A DNA stretch of 64,000 bases from the NCBI GenBank assembly GCA_022818135.1, contig JAFMSR010000015.1, positions 3,955,859 through 4,019,858 on the forward strand, in the 5' to 3' direction. Position 1 is the stretch's first letter; each line of letters opens with the position of its first letter. Source of the DNA: Saxidomus purpurata (taxonomy: Eukaryota; Mollusca; Bivalvia; Venerida; Veneridae). Below the pieces are notes generated by a model. It did no database searches. It saw only the letters and a list, made by a program, of their open reading frames with translations, and was not told the origin of the DNA. The position numbers and the translations under genes are program-made. Below, in pieces: positions 11,824-24,431 of the stretch.

Positions 11824-12001
11824 GAAACGCCCTATAAACGTCTTATCGTACTGATAATCTTGTCTTGGTTATCGATTTTTACCTGGAAGCCTTTATCACA
11901 CCGTGTATTTATCACACCGAGCGATGTTAACTGGTATTTTGTCCGATAGTAGTATGCAAAACTGCCCGTCATTTTGTCATTTAAATACCAAATTTAGTAA
12001 A

Positions 12002-12688
12002 AACAAAAGGGCCATGATGGCCCTATATCGCTCATCTGAATACAAGTCCACTTGCCTGATGGGTGTGGTCAATTTTGACCAAAGAGGCATGATATGAACA
12101 AAGTAGGTGAAAGACCACATGACAATGTTGCATACCAAATAGGTTTTCCTATATACGTCTTTGTAAAACAAGTGACCCCCTGGGCGGGCCGATATTGACC
12201 CCAGAGGTATGATTTGAACAAACTTTAAAGAAGTCTACTAGGCAATGCTACATGCTAAATATCTAAGCTCTAGGCCATGTGGTTTCAGAGAAGAAGATTT
12301 TTAAAGTTTTTCTTGTATAAGCCTCTGTAAAACTAAGTGACCCCCCTGTGCGGAGTCAATTTTGATCTGGGGGTCATAATTTGAACAATCTTGGTAGAGG
12401 TCCACTAGAAAATGCTACATGCAAAATATCTAATCTCTTGTGGTTTCAGAGAAGATTTTTAAAGTTTTTCCTATTTGTTGCCATAACAACCAGAGTTCTG
12501 CATGCAATGGAATTCTTTGAACAACTTTGATAGAGCTTCATGCAAGGAACATCCCTGCAAAGTTTCATCAACACTGACCCAGTGGTTTCAGAGGTGATGT
12601 CGTTTGAAGGAAATGGTGGACGGACGGACAGACGGAATGCGATCCTTTAATAGCTCACTCTTGCACTTTGTGCCAGGTGAGCTAAAAA
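12002..12688 (+). mobile_element. Family B element, short complete copy
   Basis: Starts AACAAAAGGGCCATGATGGCCC (one base off the usual AACAAGAG), then 'tatcgctcat'. It has only about three core units. The unique tail includes GTTGCCATAACAAC (12477-12490), GACGGACGGACAGACGG, and the 3' hairpin with arms AGCTCAC/GTGAGCT and inner stem GCAC/GTGC. It ends in AAAAA. Non-coding. Confidence 0.85.
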
Positions 12689-12977
12689 TGGTATAATTGG
12701 AGAGCTGATGAAGTTTTCTGTAAAACTGTGAAATTAAAACATTTGAATATAATTTACTTTTATTTTAAACACGAGTTTAACACCGACCATGCTATTCCGT
12801 CTTGCACGTTTTAGTGATGGATGGTTATCTGACTCGCGTTACTGGTCTTACAAAACTGTACGTTATTATGTTATTAAATGAAAAAAAACGAATATATAAT
12901 TCACAACTTTCGAAAAATATCTCTTAATTTACATTTTAATAAGCAATTTTCCATCATTTGACACTAAATACACAGTG
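12689..12977. other. No gene seen
   Basis: AT-rich spacer between a family B and a family A element, with no open frame of note. Confidence 0.4.
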
Positions 12978-13816
12978 AACAAGAGCTGTCCCTCACAAGT
13001 GATGAATGCCCCCAAAAGAAGTGTCTCACAATCTGTGTCCTCTCCATGTGCTCAATAATTGTGCTATGTAATTTTAAAATCCTTCCATGCATGACAGAGT
13101 TACCATGCATACAGTATTCCATTACTTTTAAACACTAAGTGTGACCTTAACCTTTGAGGTAGGGACATGGTTCTTGCACACAACACATTGTCTTGATGTG
13201 CTGAACATTTATGCCAAGTGATTTTAAAATCAATCAATGCATGACTGTCACATAGTTAGAAGTCCGGACACAAATGTATGCATATATTCAGGATTCCATT
13301 ACCTATAAACTCTAAGTGTGACCTTAACCTTTGAGGTAGGGACGTGGGTCTTGCACGCAACACAACAGCTTGATGTGCTGAACATTTGTGCCAAGTTATT
13401 TTTAAATCAATCAATGCATGACAAAGTTATAGTCCGGACATGAATGTGTGCATATACAAGATAACATTACCTTCAAACTCTAAGTGTGACCTTGACCTTT
13501 GAATAAGGGACGTGGGTCTTGTACGCGACACGTCATTTGTGCCAAGTTATTTTAAAATCCTTCTATGCATGACAAAGTTACAGTCCGGACATGAATGTGT
13601 GCATATATAGAGGATTCCATTACCATCAAACTCTTAAGTGTGACCTTGACCTTTGAGATAGGGTCGTTGGTTTTGCACACGACACAACATCTTGATCTGC
13701 TGAACATTTGTGCCAAGTTATTTCAAAAGCTTTCAATGCATGACAAAGTTAAAAGTCCAGACACTAAGAAATGTAAGGGCAGACGGACAGACGGACGGAC
13801 GTACTCACATTTTGAT
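12978..13816 (+). mobile_element. Family A element with altered 3' end
   Basis: Begins AACAAGAGCTGTCC with hairpin TCACAAGTGA and box GAATGCCCCC. About four core units carry TGACCTTRACCT and AGTCCGGACA. It runs into GGCAGACGGACAGACGGACG (about 13779-13803), but the usual GGGGGCATA hairpin is missing; 'tactcacattttgatactt' follows instead. The 3' end is therefore lost or replaced right after the microsatellite. Confidence 0.75.
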
Positions 13817-13949
13817 ACTTATGTTGCTAGCCTTTTGTTCTCCCCATTGTTCTTTTTAGCCACTTAACAGAAAATAGCCACATAACAGCATTACGGAATG
13901 AATGACATCAAAGTAAATGTACTGTTACCTATTGTCTGTATAGCCACCT

Positions 13950-14808
13950 AAGCCCCCCCCCGGGCAAGGTCAATTTTGACCCCAGGGGCATAATTTGAAC
14001 AAACTTTGAAGAGAACTACCAGGCAATGCTACATGCCATATATCTAAGCTCTAGGCCTTGTGGTTTCAGAGAAGAAGATTTTTAGAGTTTTTCCTATATT
14101 AGCCTTTGTAAAACTAAGTGACCCCCCGTGTGGGGTCAATTTTGATCCAGGGGTCATAATTTGAACAATCTTGGTAAAGGTCCACTAGCCAATGCTACAT
14201 GCCAAATATCTAAGCTCTAGGCCTTGTGGTTTCAGAGAAGAAGATTTTTTGCGTTTTTGCTATATAAGCCTATGCAAAACTAAGTGACCACATGGGTCAA
14301 TTTTGACCCAGGGGTCATAATTTGAACAATCTTGGTAGAGGTCAACTAGACAATGCTACATGCCAAATATCTTAGCTCTAGGCCTTGTGGTTTCAGAGAA
14401 GAAGATTTTTAAAGTTTTTCCTATATAAAGCCTATGCAAAACTAAGTGACCACCCGCGCCGGGTAAATTTTGACCCGGGGGTCATAATTTGAACAATCTT
14501 TTTTATTTTAAAGTTTTTGCTATATAAGCCTATGCAAAACTAAGTGACCTTCAAATCTTTAAAGTTTTTCCTATTTGTTGCCATAGCTACCAGAGTTTTA
14601 AAGGTTTTCCTATATAAAGCCTAGATGTAAAACTAAGTGACCACCCCCGCGGGGTCAATTTTGACCCTGGGGTCATAATTTGAACAATCTTGGTAGAGGT
14701 CCACTAGACAATGCTACATGCCAAATATCTAAGCTCTAGGCCTTGTGGTTTCAGAGTAGAAGATTTTTTGAGTTTTTGCTATATAAGCCTATGCAAAACT
14801 AAGTGACC
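13950..14808 (+). mobile_element. Family B array, 5'-truncated, left half of a split copy
   Basis: Starts inside a unit (gcccccccccgggcaagg), with no AACAAGAG or GGGCC hairpin upstream. Several core units follow, some shortened or rearranged (about 14500-14620). The array stops at 'aagtgacc' (14801-14808), where the LINE begins, and resumes at 21854. The last unit before the LINE is nearly identical to the unit at 22161-22360. Confidence 0.75.
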
Positions 14809-14820
14809 TTCAAATCTTTA

Positions 14821-17147
14821 ACCAATCATGGGTAGAGGGCACCACACCAGAAAGCTGGAATCATGCAGTTATCATACCATTACTAAAACCTAATAAAGAC
14901 AAAAATGAACCTGCTTCTTATAGACCGATTTCTTTAACTTCAACATTTACAAAACTAATGCAAAAAATGATTAAACCGAGACTGTGCACATATTTAGAAA
15001 AGAACAATCTTATGTCCAAATACCAGTCCGGATGCAGGTCGCATCACTCATGCGACGATAACATCACTAGATTAGAGTCCGATTGCAAGAAAGCACAGGC
15101 AGAACACAAATATCTTATAGCTATATTTTTAGATCTGAGTAATGCATTTGATAAAATGTGGAACGGAGGAGCACTCATGCAACTCCTAAATTCTGGCATA
15201 CAAGGGCGCATGATAAAATGGTTAAGGTGCTTTTTACAAAACAGACAGATTAAGGTAAAATATAATGGAGCTCTCTCAGAGGTAGTGGAAACAGTGAATG
15301 GATGCCCCCAGGGAGCGGTATTGTCTCCCATAATTTTCAGTTTAATGATGAATACTTTCGAAGAACAAATTAAAAACCTTAATACGCAACACCCAACTAT
15401 AAATGCTCAAATATCCCAATTTGTGGATGATTCAGCAACATGGCTAACCTAAAACAGTCCGGTGCAGGCAGTGAAAAAAGCCCAAACTGTTTTGAACGAA
15501 ATAGAAAAATGGAGCAATTCATGGGGATTCATCATTAACCCGACTAAAACTCAAGTTTTATTAATACACAGACAGGTCGTAAAACCTCCGGAAAGAGCCA
15601 CCAACTTTCCAAAATTAACATTATGTGGAACGAACCTCACATATAATGAGCATGCAAAATTTCTAGGGATGTATTTTGACAAAACCTTATGGAAAATGCA
15701 CGTAGAATACATGTCGAAAAGATGTCTTAGAGACTTAAATATCATAAGAGCAGTAAAAGGGAAATCGTGGAGCACAGACAAAAAATGCCTTCTCAATATC
15801 TATAGTTTATGCCTCCGCTAAAGATTCACAACTAAAAACAGTTCAAAGACTACAAAACAGGGCACTAAAAACCATTATAGGATGTCCGAGGCACACCCCC
15901 ACCCTCCCTCTACATACCGAGACTGCCATGATTCCACTGCCTCTGCAGAGAGAACTTCAAGCTCTAAAATACTGGGCCAGAAGCTCCAGACTGGGCCCGA
16001 ACTTACCAATCAACGATGAAATTTGTGACCAACCAGCATATTTTTATAAGACAAAGAGTAATAAAAATTTAAAGAAACCTTATTCACAAAGCATTAGGAC
16101 ATTAATCACAGAATACGGCCTAAGCGAAACCCAAATTCAAGAACCGTGCTACGAACAACTTATCAATATTGAAATGCCTGAGATTAACCTAGATTTAGTA
16201 GGGAAAATTAACAAAGCAGAAGATAATGAAAGAAACAAAATTATTGCAAATTTAAACATTATTAGACACTTTAGAGACTTTACTCAAATTTATACAGATG
16301 GTAGTAAAGACCCGTCCAAACAAATAGCAGGGGCGGGTATAGTAGTTATAGCAGAAGACGGCACAATTCTACATAACAAGAGTCTGAAGCTTAACCATCA
16401 AACTTCAATATTTACATGTGAATTAGCAGCAATAGATTATGCAATAACTTATTGCAAAGAAAACTATATTTCAAAAGCAGTCATTATTAGCGATAGTCTG
16501 AGTTCCTTATTAGCAATAAAATCAGGTCAGTCTCATAGGCAAGAAATGATTTACAGTATTTTAAAGTCCATTACAGCCATAAAGCATAGAGGGGACGAAA
16601 TTCAATTAATGTGGGTACCGAGTCATGTGGGCATAAACGGAAATGAATTAGCAGACGACAAAGCAAAATTCGGCAGCACTTCCGGTACAGAAATTCCTAT
16701 TAAGCTCAGTGTACTGGAAGTCTACAGCATCATAAAAGATAAAGTAAAACAAAAATATCTACAGCAATGGGAAACTTACTGCTCAACACATAACATAGAA
16801 ATTAATATTAAACCGCCTAGTAAATTACAAACGTACCATCATGATAGAAAAATAGACACAATGTATACTAGACTTAAACTTAAAAGTAGCTATCTTAAAG
16901 GGGACCGATACATAGAAGACAAAAACTGCCAACACTGTAACGAAATAGAAAAGTTTGGCCATCTACTGTTTCACTGCCCATTATATTCGGAAGAAAGGAA
17001 AATATTTGAAACAAAACTTCTGAAATTAGAATTAATAACCATTACGGAAAAAACTCTGTTAGATCCACCAAAAGAAATAGCACAAGATATTCGCCTGGCC
17101 GTATTCGAATTTATCAAAAATATAGGATACAATGAAAAAATATAGAT
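14821..17147 (+). pseudogene. LINE RT-RNase H reading frame, I-group-like, interrupted
   Basis: The frame is open from 14821: TTPESWNHAVIIPLLKP, YRPISLTSTF, IFLDLSNAFDKMW (RT Asp), NGCPQGAVLSPIIFS, then QFVDDS with the catalytic DD at about 15424-15429. A TAA at 15450-15452 interrupts the frame just after the active site, with coding continuing in the same frame to 15821. There a frame change, probably with a small deletion, moves to the frame that stays open to TATAG at 17143-17147. RNase H shows TDGS (about 16300), CELAAIDYAI, SDSLSSLLAI and VPSHVGINGNELAD. A C-terminal zinc knuckle reads CQHC..H..HCP. RT plus RNase H plus a terminal knuckle suits the I group (I, Nimb, Ingi and relatives). 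At least two lesions make it inactive. Confidence 0.85.
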
Positions 17148-17496
17148 TAGGACTGATTACATAATGGACTGCTCGGCAAAACACCAGAACTAACATACAC
17201 ACTACTGAAAACACAAACGTCATAGGTGACTTTTACGGAGTGTTAATGCCGCCCGGCAAGCACTCGAACCCACACACCCACATGGTCGTACCAAAAGACC
17301 AAGGGGAAGTATGATGTAGTACACGGACTGCGCAAGTGTAGATCGACTAAAAACCGTATCTTACCCTTTATTTGGGACCCCCACCTTAACGAAATAATGC
17401 GTAACTCGCAATGGGGGAAAAACGGTACTTGGACTCTGCAGGAGCATGGTGCGCGGAATGCATGGTGCTAGCCCTGAGCTCTATGACCCTATATAC

Positions 17497-18622
17497 CAGG
17501 GATCAGGAAATTTTGATATCTCAATCGGTCCGGACAAGCCCAGGGTACATCGTCAACCCCTCCCCCCCAAAAATCACAAAAACGTAAAATAAAAAAATTG
17601 TAATTTATATATTTTTCAACAAGCTTTCAATTGTTGTGCATGATGATGGAACGGTTAAAGTATTTCGATTCCAATATGTTTCCAAAAACGAAAATGTGTA
17701 TCTTCTTTCATTATTGATTAGTAAATCTCACGAGTCGAAAAAATAAATGCGCCATTCACGTGGAGCGTTCCATTTTCTAAGGGATAAACTTTACATCGTT
17801 TTCGCCATAAAAAATAAGAAACGGAATTTCTAAGTAATAAGAAAAATATCGAGCCAGTTTTCATAAATAAATATAATAATTTCCATGTGATTTTATCATT
17901 GAAAGTGTGTTCAATTTCGATTAGAACTGATTACTTTCAAAGTCACCCCTACAAAGTTTTGTAATAATCCACGTGTTAGGTATATAGGCTGTTAAATTTT
18001 TGTCGTATGGTTTCGTTTGGAATATTTTTTTATGTTCTCGGGTCGCCAGAACGATTAACATTATCTGTCGGCTTGCCCTTCCGACTTTCGGAAACATTGA
18101 CTACCGGTTGCCAGTCGTTATTATTCTCCCGATTACCATGAGCCGGTTTGCCATTTCGGTCATTTGATTTTTTGAACATCGCAAATATGTTGCGTTGTGC
18201 TATTTCAACAATAAATCGAAAGGCATTGAAGGCATTTCAAAGTGTAGGTAATGATTAGCGGCCTAAAGACAATCGGTCCGGCATAAAGTCAATCGGAGCT
18301 GCTAACACATTAATAAAATCCTTTAATCAATAACGTGTTAGCGACGCCCGAGGTATTGCAGAATTGGTGTGTTGGACCAATTAGGTAAAGACTGCCGCGG
18401 GCTATTAACATGACACGTTTATTGGGGTATTAGATAGGTGCTAATAACACAGATGATATGTGTAATTACACAAGCAACTTCTTTTGTCATATTTGAGCGA
18501 TTTTTTGGCTTTTTGTTAAAAAAATCTCCGACCGATTTATAAGCAACTTTTGGTTACGTGAATCAGTCCAGCAAGTTGAAAATCGGTCCAGACCGGCAAA
18601 TTTTCGGTTTTCCTGATCCCTG
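17497..18622. mobile_element. Non-autonomous hAT-like element (1126 bp)
   Basis: Starts CAGGGATCAGGAAA and ends TTTCCTGATCCCTG, perfect inverted ends of 14 bp. It is flanked by an exact 8-bp duplication CTATATAC (17489-17496 and 18623-18630). A CAGGG-type terminus with an 8-bp duplication is characteristic of hAT. There is no open frame of transposase size inside; the interior is AT-rich. Confidence 0.9.
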
Positions 18623-18630
18623 CTATATAC

Positions 18631-21600
18631 AGTACACAGCACACAACTCACACAACTCTATATTTGATAAAAGTACATAGGGGTAGATATGGCAAGTCTA
18701 TTATAGATTGTAGATATGTTATTTCGTAGATTAGATTAGAATAGACAAGCCAGTATCGCATTTTAGTGACATAAAACAAATATTTCCACACTAAGAAACC
18801 CCTAACACACTCTCTGTAAACCAGGGGTGTCCTGTAATTTACCTTTAAGTAGTTTAGTATACTTTATTATACATGTATATATGTTAACAAGAATGAGCTT
18901 CCGGTACAGAAAGGTCAAGGACATCAAACCCCCACCTCAGGTGAATCTTTTAGACAAAACACATATCTAAAACACTGAATTCATATACCTCCGGAAAAAA
19001 TGAAAATTTTATATCAAAAAACTTTAGAACTAGATAAGGGCTACCCAACACCCTAGCCATAACTATAAAGCACGATTTAGTAAAGATTTGAAATGAAAAT
19101 AGAAAAGATTGAAAAAAATTAGACAATTTTATTACAGATAATTTATTCCGCGATTTTCCAAAATTTTGTAGCATAAAAGACAATTTATAAAGGATACAAA
19201 ACATTGAAAGTCTATATTTCGACCAAATTATATTTAGAATAACAAGGACCAAAGATATAACAGAAAAAAACGTAAGAAAAAAGCTTTATTTAAACAAAAT
19301 CGGCAAAAAATCCTTTTTTCTCTATATAAATATATAAAAAACACATGTATAAATACCTACCACGTGACAAACCCGGTATAAAGCCGAGCTAAGGCCAAAA
19401 AACGGATAGTAAATAAACAAATCAAACCGCGATTAACAAACACAGCGGACCAATCAGGAACGGGCTATCTCAAAGGACCACGACAGAGCTTTGTAAACAA
19501 CGCTATACCAGCAAGCTTATTACTTAAAAATATAAAGTCGAATGCCATAATCACATAAAAGTACTATATATAGACAACAAATACATCTGTACAACTTGAC
19601 ATGTGACGGAAGCTCAGTAGATTAGATAGTTATTAGTCAATTCATAGAAATATGAAAAATTAACACATTTTTACTTTTCAGCGGTTCTAGTGCCTGAGTA
19701 AGAAATTTAATACCTACTGAGGAAAAACTAGTGTCTGTGGCAATATACCATTATAAACCACCCATATACAACCCCTGGTGATTACAAAAACAAACATATA
19801 ACTAATAAATGTCCAAAATAATCACCAGGACAATGACTGGAAAAACGTAGGAAATAGTAACAATCACAATTCATGACTGCTTAAGCAAGAAAACGCATAC
19901 TTAATGCCCATACAAAGAGTCATAACTAAACAAAAACAGTGATTGATCCTACAACTAGATACCCCAGACATTGCAGAAAATGAATCAAACACTAATTATT
20001 TCCAAAATGGCAACAGTAATCTACTGTCAAAAACTTGCCGGATCCATAAGACCAACGAGCACCTGTTATAACTCCATCTGGTTCGTGCGCACTAAAAGTC
20101 GCAGTAGGTCACCCAAACCAATAAGTAGGTCAGGTCAAGTAGTACGTACAGCAATGTTAATCTTAAAAAACATATCTTACTTTCGCAACCTTATTTTCGA
20201 ACCATTTAAGATGTGCAATACAAGATCAAAACTACATTAAGAACAATCTTACTCAGGCATGAAAAACCCAATCACACTAGTGTGGAAAGTACTGGTTAGT
20301 CAACCAGGATCAGGAATAGTAGTTCACCAACATCTGTCCGAGGACCGAATCGACGATCATGCAGATCATGATCTACACTTACTTCTTTTATTATTTATAA
20401 GTAAAGATAAAACAGATTAACAGATTAAAAACTGAAATTCCCTTCTGAAACAATTAAAGAGAAGTTTACACCAAATTTTACAAAAAATTATTAAATTTCT
20501 ATTTTTACGAAATCATGATCTACAGCAATATTCATATAATCACAGACAAATTTTGGCATGTTATCTATTTTATAATACAAAGGAATCAACAATTACATTA
20601 ATGACTGTGCTCTTTCAACAGTAGTAGACCGAACTGGCGGCCATTAGCACCCAGCTGATTGGCTAATCATTTTTGTCTCTCCTGGCTCCATTGGTTCATT
20701 TACTATCTGATTTCTGCTTCTGGCTCCGGTAGCAAAGAACCAACTAGTACAAGTCTCCTTATAATTTTCTATGGTACATTGATTATTTTATCTATAATTA
20801 AAGAAGTAAAGTTAACATGTAGCCTGTTTGATGTTTTATATAATCTCTTTCAATAAGTAAATTCTTGAAACCAAAATGTAAATAATCAGATTAAACATTT
20901 CAACAATAATTGCATCATTTAGTACATTTTATAACAATTGTAAGTAAAGACTGCCACTATTTTCATCTATCCATAAATTATTGTTTCTATTTAGTAAAGT
21001 GGCTAAATTGTTTTTTGTCTTTGTAAGAATTTTTTCTTTTATAACATATTTGACTACGCGATACATTTTCCAAATTCAATCTCTCTCTCTCAAAACGTCA
21101 AACTTCACGATGTATGTCACAATACATCGCTACGACCAGCTACGACGATGGCGATTTCGTTCCCGTTCCAGAGGAAGGAAGACCTATGTGACAGTGACGA
21201 CTGCTGTGCGATAGGCAATCAACGCTGCAACTACTAGATCTACAACATCGTCGACGACCACTTTTTTGGTCACACCTCTGACAATGTAATGTCAGGCTTG
21301 CTGCGGCTGCTGGCTTATTTGGGTTTTAAGGGGTTTTTATATTTTCAAAATTTCAGAGTAGGAAAATAGGTCAAACTTTCATGCATACTTTTAACTTGTT
21401 AAAATAAGTAAAAACATCTTTCGGACAGCATTTTATTCTCTCATTCAGGACGATTAAAATTTTTTTATCATCACCAAAAGCTAAGCAAAGTTAAAATAGG
21501 ACAACAATTTATTAAAGGGGATTTTTACATTACAAAACAAACAAATATACCATCTAGTACCAAAATTCTCTAAAAACTGTTAGGCTACCACGATCCAGAC

Positions 21601-21853
21601 ATACAAACTAGGTCAATCACACTCAGATCTCATTGGTCGCCGTGACGGGCCTACTCTTTGGCAACCAATCAAATTCAACCTTTGGCTATACTGGCTGGAA
21701 ATTGCAGTCAGGTAAATTTCTCCTATTTTTTGGCTTCAAAATTTTGTCTTTTAGGCATGACGGGAGACATGCCGGGGTCTCATCCCAATACTAAGCTAAC
21801 ATACATGCTCTTTGGGACGGACCTTGATAAAATTCTCATCAAATCAAATCAAA
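18631..21853 (+). other. Non-coding 3' region of the LINE
   Basis: About 3.2 kb with only short open frames (for example 18950-19252 minus and 19971-20240 plus) and no recognisable domain. 'accaggggtgtcctg' near 18822 and 'caaccaggatcaggaatag' near 20298 look like pieces of other elements, but no paired ends were found. It ends with the tandem tail before 21854. Confidence 0.4.
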
Positions 21854-23336
21854 AAGTGACCACATGGGTCAATTTTGACCCAGGGGTCATAATTTGAACA
21901 ATCTTGGTAGAGGTCAACTAGACAATGCTACATGCCAAATATCTTAGCTCTAGGCCTTGTGGTTTCAGAGAAGAAGATTTTTAAAGTTTTTCCTATATAA
22001 AGCCTATGCAAAACTAAGTGACCACCAGCGCGGGGTCAATTTTGACCCGGGGGTCATAATTTGAACACTCTTGGTACAGGTCCACTAGCCAATGCTACAT
22101 GCCAAATATCTAAGCTCTAGGCCTTGTGGTTTCAGAGAAGAAGATTTTTAAAGTTTTTCCTATATAAAGCCTAGATGTAAAACTAAGTGACCACCCCCGC
22201 GGGGTCAATTTTGACCCTGGGGTCATAATTTGAACAATCTTGGTAGAGGTCCACTAGACAATGCTACATGCCAAATATCTAAGCTCTAGGCCTTGTGGTT
22301 TCAGAGAAGAAGATTTTTTGAGTTTTTCCTATATAAGCCTATGCAAAACTAAGTGACCACATGGGTCAATTTTGACCCAGGGGTCATAATTTGAACAATC
22401 TTGGTAGAGGTCAACTAGGCAATGCTACATGCCAAATATCTTAGCTCTAGGCCTTGTGGTTTCAGAGAAGATTTTTAAAGTTTTTCCTATATAAAGCCTA
22501 TGCAAAACTAAGTGACCACCAGCGCAGGGTCAATTTTGACCCGGGGGTCATAATTTGAACAATCTTGGTACAGGTCCACTGGCCAATGCTACATGCCAAA
22601 CATCTAAGCTCTAGGCCTTGTGGTTTCAGAGAAGAAGATTTTTAAAGTTTTTCCTATATAAGCCTATGCAAAACTAAGTGACCACCCCCGCGGGGTCAAT
22701 TTTGACCCAGGGGTCCACTAGACAATGCTACATGCCAAATATCTAAGCTCTAGGCCTTGTGGTTTCAGAGAAGAAGAATTTAAAAGTTGTTCCTTTATAA
22801 AGCCTAAGCAAAACTAAGTGACCACCCCCCGGGTCAATTTTGACCCGGGGGTCATAATTTGAACAATCTTGGTAGAGGTCCACTAGACAATGCTACATGC
22901 CAAATATCTTAGCTCTAGGCCTTGTGGTTTCAGAGAAGAAGATTTTTAAAGTTTTTCCTATATAAAGCCTATGCAAAACTAAGTGACCACCCGCGCCGGG
23001 TAAATTTTGACCCGGGGGTCATAATTTGAACAGTCTTTTTAGAGGTCCACTAGACAATGCTACATGCCAAATATCTAAGCTCTAGGCCTTGTGGTTTCAG
23101 AGAAGAAGATTTTTAAAGTTTTTCCTATTTGTTGCCATAGCAACCAGAGTTCTGCATGGAATGGAATTCTTTGAACAATTTTGGTAGAGCTTCATGCAAG
23201 GAACATTCCTGCATAGTTTATCAACATTGGCCTAAAGGTTTCAGAGGAGATGTCATTTGAATCAAAATGTTGGCGGACAATGGACAATCATCGATCAGAA
23301 AAGCTCACCCTGGCATAGCCAGGTGAGCTAAAAAAG
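21854..23336 (+). mobile_element. Family B array, right half of the LINE-split copy
   Basis: Resumes the core exactly where the left half stopped. About seven units follow, with spacings of 161, 167 and 169 bp measured between 'gctacatgcc' at 21927, 22094, 22263 and 22424. The unique tail has GTTGCCATAGCAAC (23131-23144), a short GGCGGACAATGGAC tract and the hairpin AGCTCACC-CTGGC-ATA-GCCAG-GTGAGCT, ending A-rich at 23336. Confidence 0.8.
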
Positions 23337-24425
23337 ACTTTTAAAGTTTTCCCTATATAAGCCTATGTAAAACTAAGTGACCCCCGGTGCGGGGTCAATT
23401 TTGACCCAGGGGTCATAATTTGAACAATCTTGGTAGAGGTCCACTAGCCAATGCTACATGCCAAATATCTGAGCTCTAGGCCTTGTGGTTTCAAAGAAGA
23501 AGATTTTTAAAGTTTTTACTATATAAGCCTATGTAAAACTAAGTGACCCCCGGTGCGGGGTCAATTTTGATCCGAGGGTCATAATTTGAACAATCTTCGA
23601 AGAGGTTCACTAGCCAATGCTACATGCCAAATATCTAAGCTCTAGGCCTTGTGGTTTCAGAGAAGAAGATTTTTAAAGTTTTTCCTACATAAGCCTATGT
23701 AAAACTAAGTGACCCCCTGTGCGGGGTCAATTTTGAAACGGGGTCATAATTTGAACAGTCTTGGTAGAGGTCCACTAGCTAATGCTACATGCTAAATATC
23801 TTAGCTCTAGGCCTTTTGGTTTCAGAGAAGAAGATTTTTAAAGTTTTTCCTATATATTCCTATGCAAAACTAAGTGACCCCGGTGCGGGGTCAATTTTGA
23901 TCCGGGGGTCATAATTTGAACAATCTTGGTACAGGTCCACTAGACAATGCTACATGCCAAATATCTTAGCTCTAGGCCTTGTGGTTTCAGAAAAGAAGAT
24001 TTTTAAAGTTTTTCCTAATTATGCCTAATGCAAAAACTAAGTGCCCACCCGCGCGGGGTCAATTTTGACTCGGGGGTCATAATTTGAACAATCTTGGTAG
24101 GGGTCCACTAGACAATGCTACATGCCAAATATCTAAGCTCTAGGCCTTGTGGTTTCAGAGAAGAAGATTTTTAAAGTTTTTCCTATTTGTTGCCATAGCA
24201 ACCAGAGTTCTGCATGGAATTGAATTCTTTGAACAACTTTGATAAAGCTTCATGCAAGGAACATCCCTGCAAAGTCTCATCAACATTGGCCCAGTGGTTT
24301 CAGAGGAGATGTCGTTTGAAGGAAATGGTGGACGGACGGACGGACGGATGGACGTACAACGTATGCCGGACGGAATGCGATCCTAATAGCTCACTCTGGC
24401 ACTTTGTGTCAGGTGAGCAAAAAAC
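23337..24425 (+). mobile_element. Second family B array with its own 3' end but no 5' end
   Basis: Directly after the previous 3' end ('gagctaaaaaagactttt') core units start again, without AACAAGAG or the GGGCC hairpin. About five units lead to a complete tail: GTTGCCATAGCAAC (24189-24202), (GACG)n at 24327-24348, and the hairpin with inner stem GCAC/GTGT and a decayed last arm GTGAGCA. Two 3' ends lie in series behind a single array. Confidence 0.8.
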
Positions 24426-24431
24426 AGTGAA

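Larger units (their letters stand above)
14809..21853 (+). mobile_element. 5'-truncated LINE inserted in a family B array
   Basis: Bounded by the direct repeat 'aagtgacc' (14801-14808 and 21854-21861); the B array reads through correctly if this block is removed. The block opens inside an RT coding region, runs through RNase H to 17147, then has a long non-coding 3' region, and ends in a short tandem tail (atcaaatcaaatcaaa, 21838-21853), as expected for target-primed insertion. A hAT-like element (17497-18622) sits in the 3' region. Without it the LINE part is about 5.9 kb. The 3' UTR of about 3.6 kb is unusually long, so part of it may be another unrecognised insertion. Confidence 0.7.
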
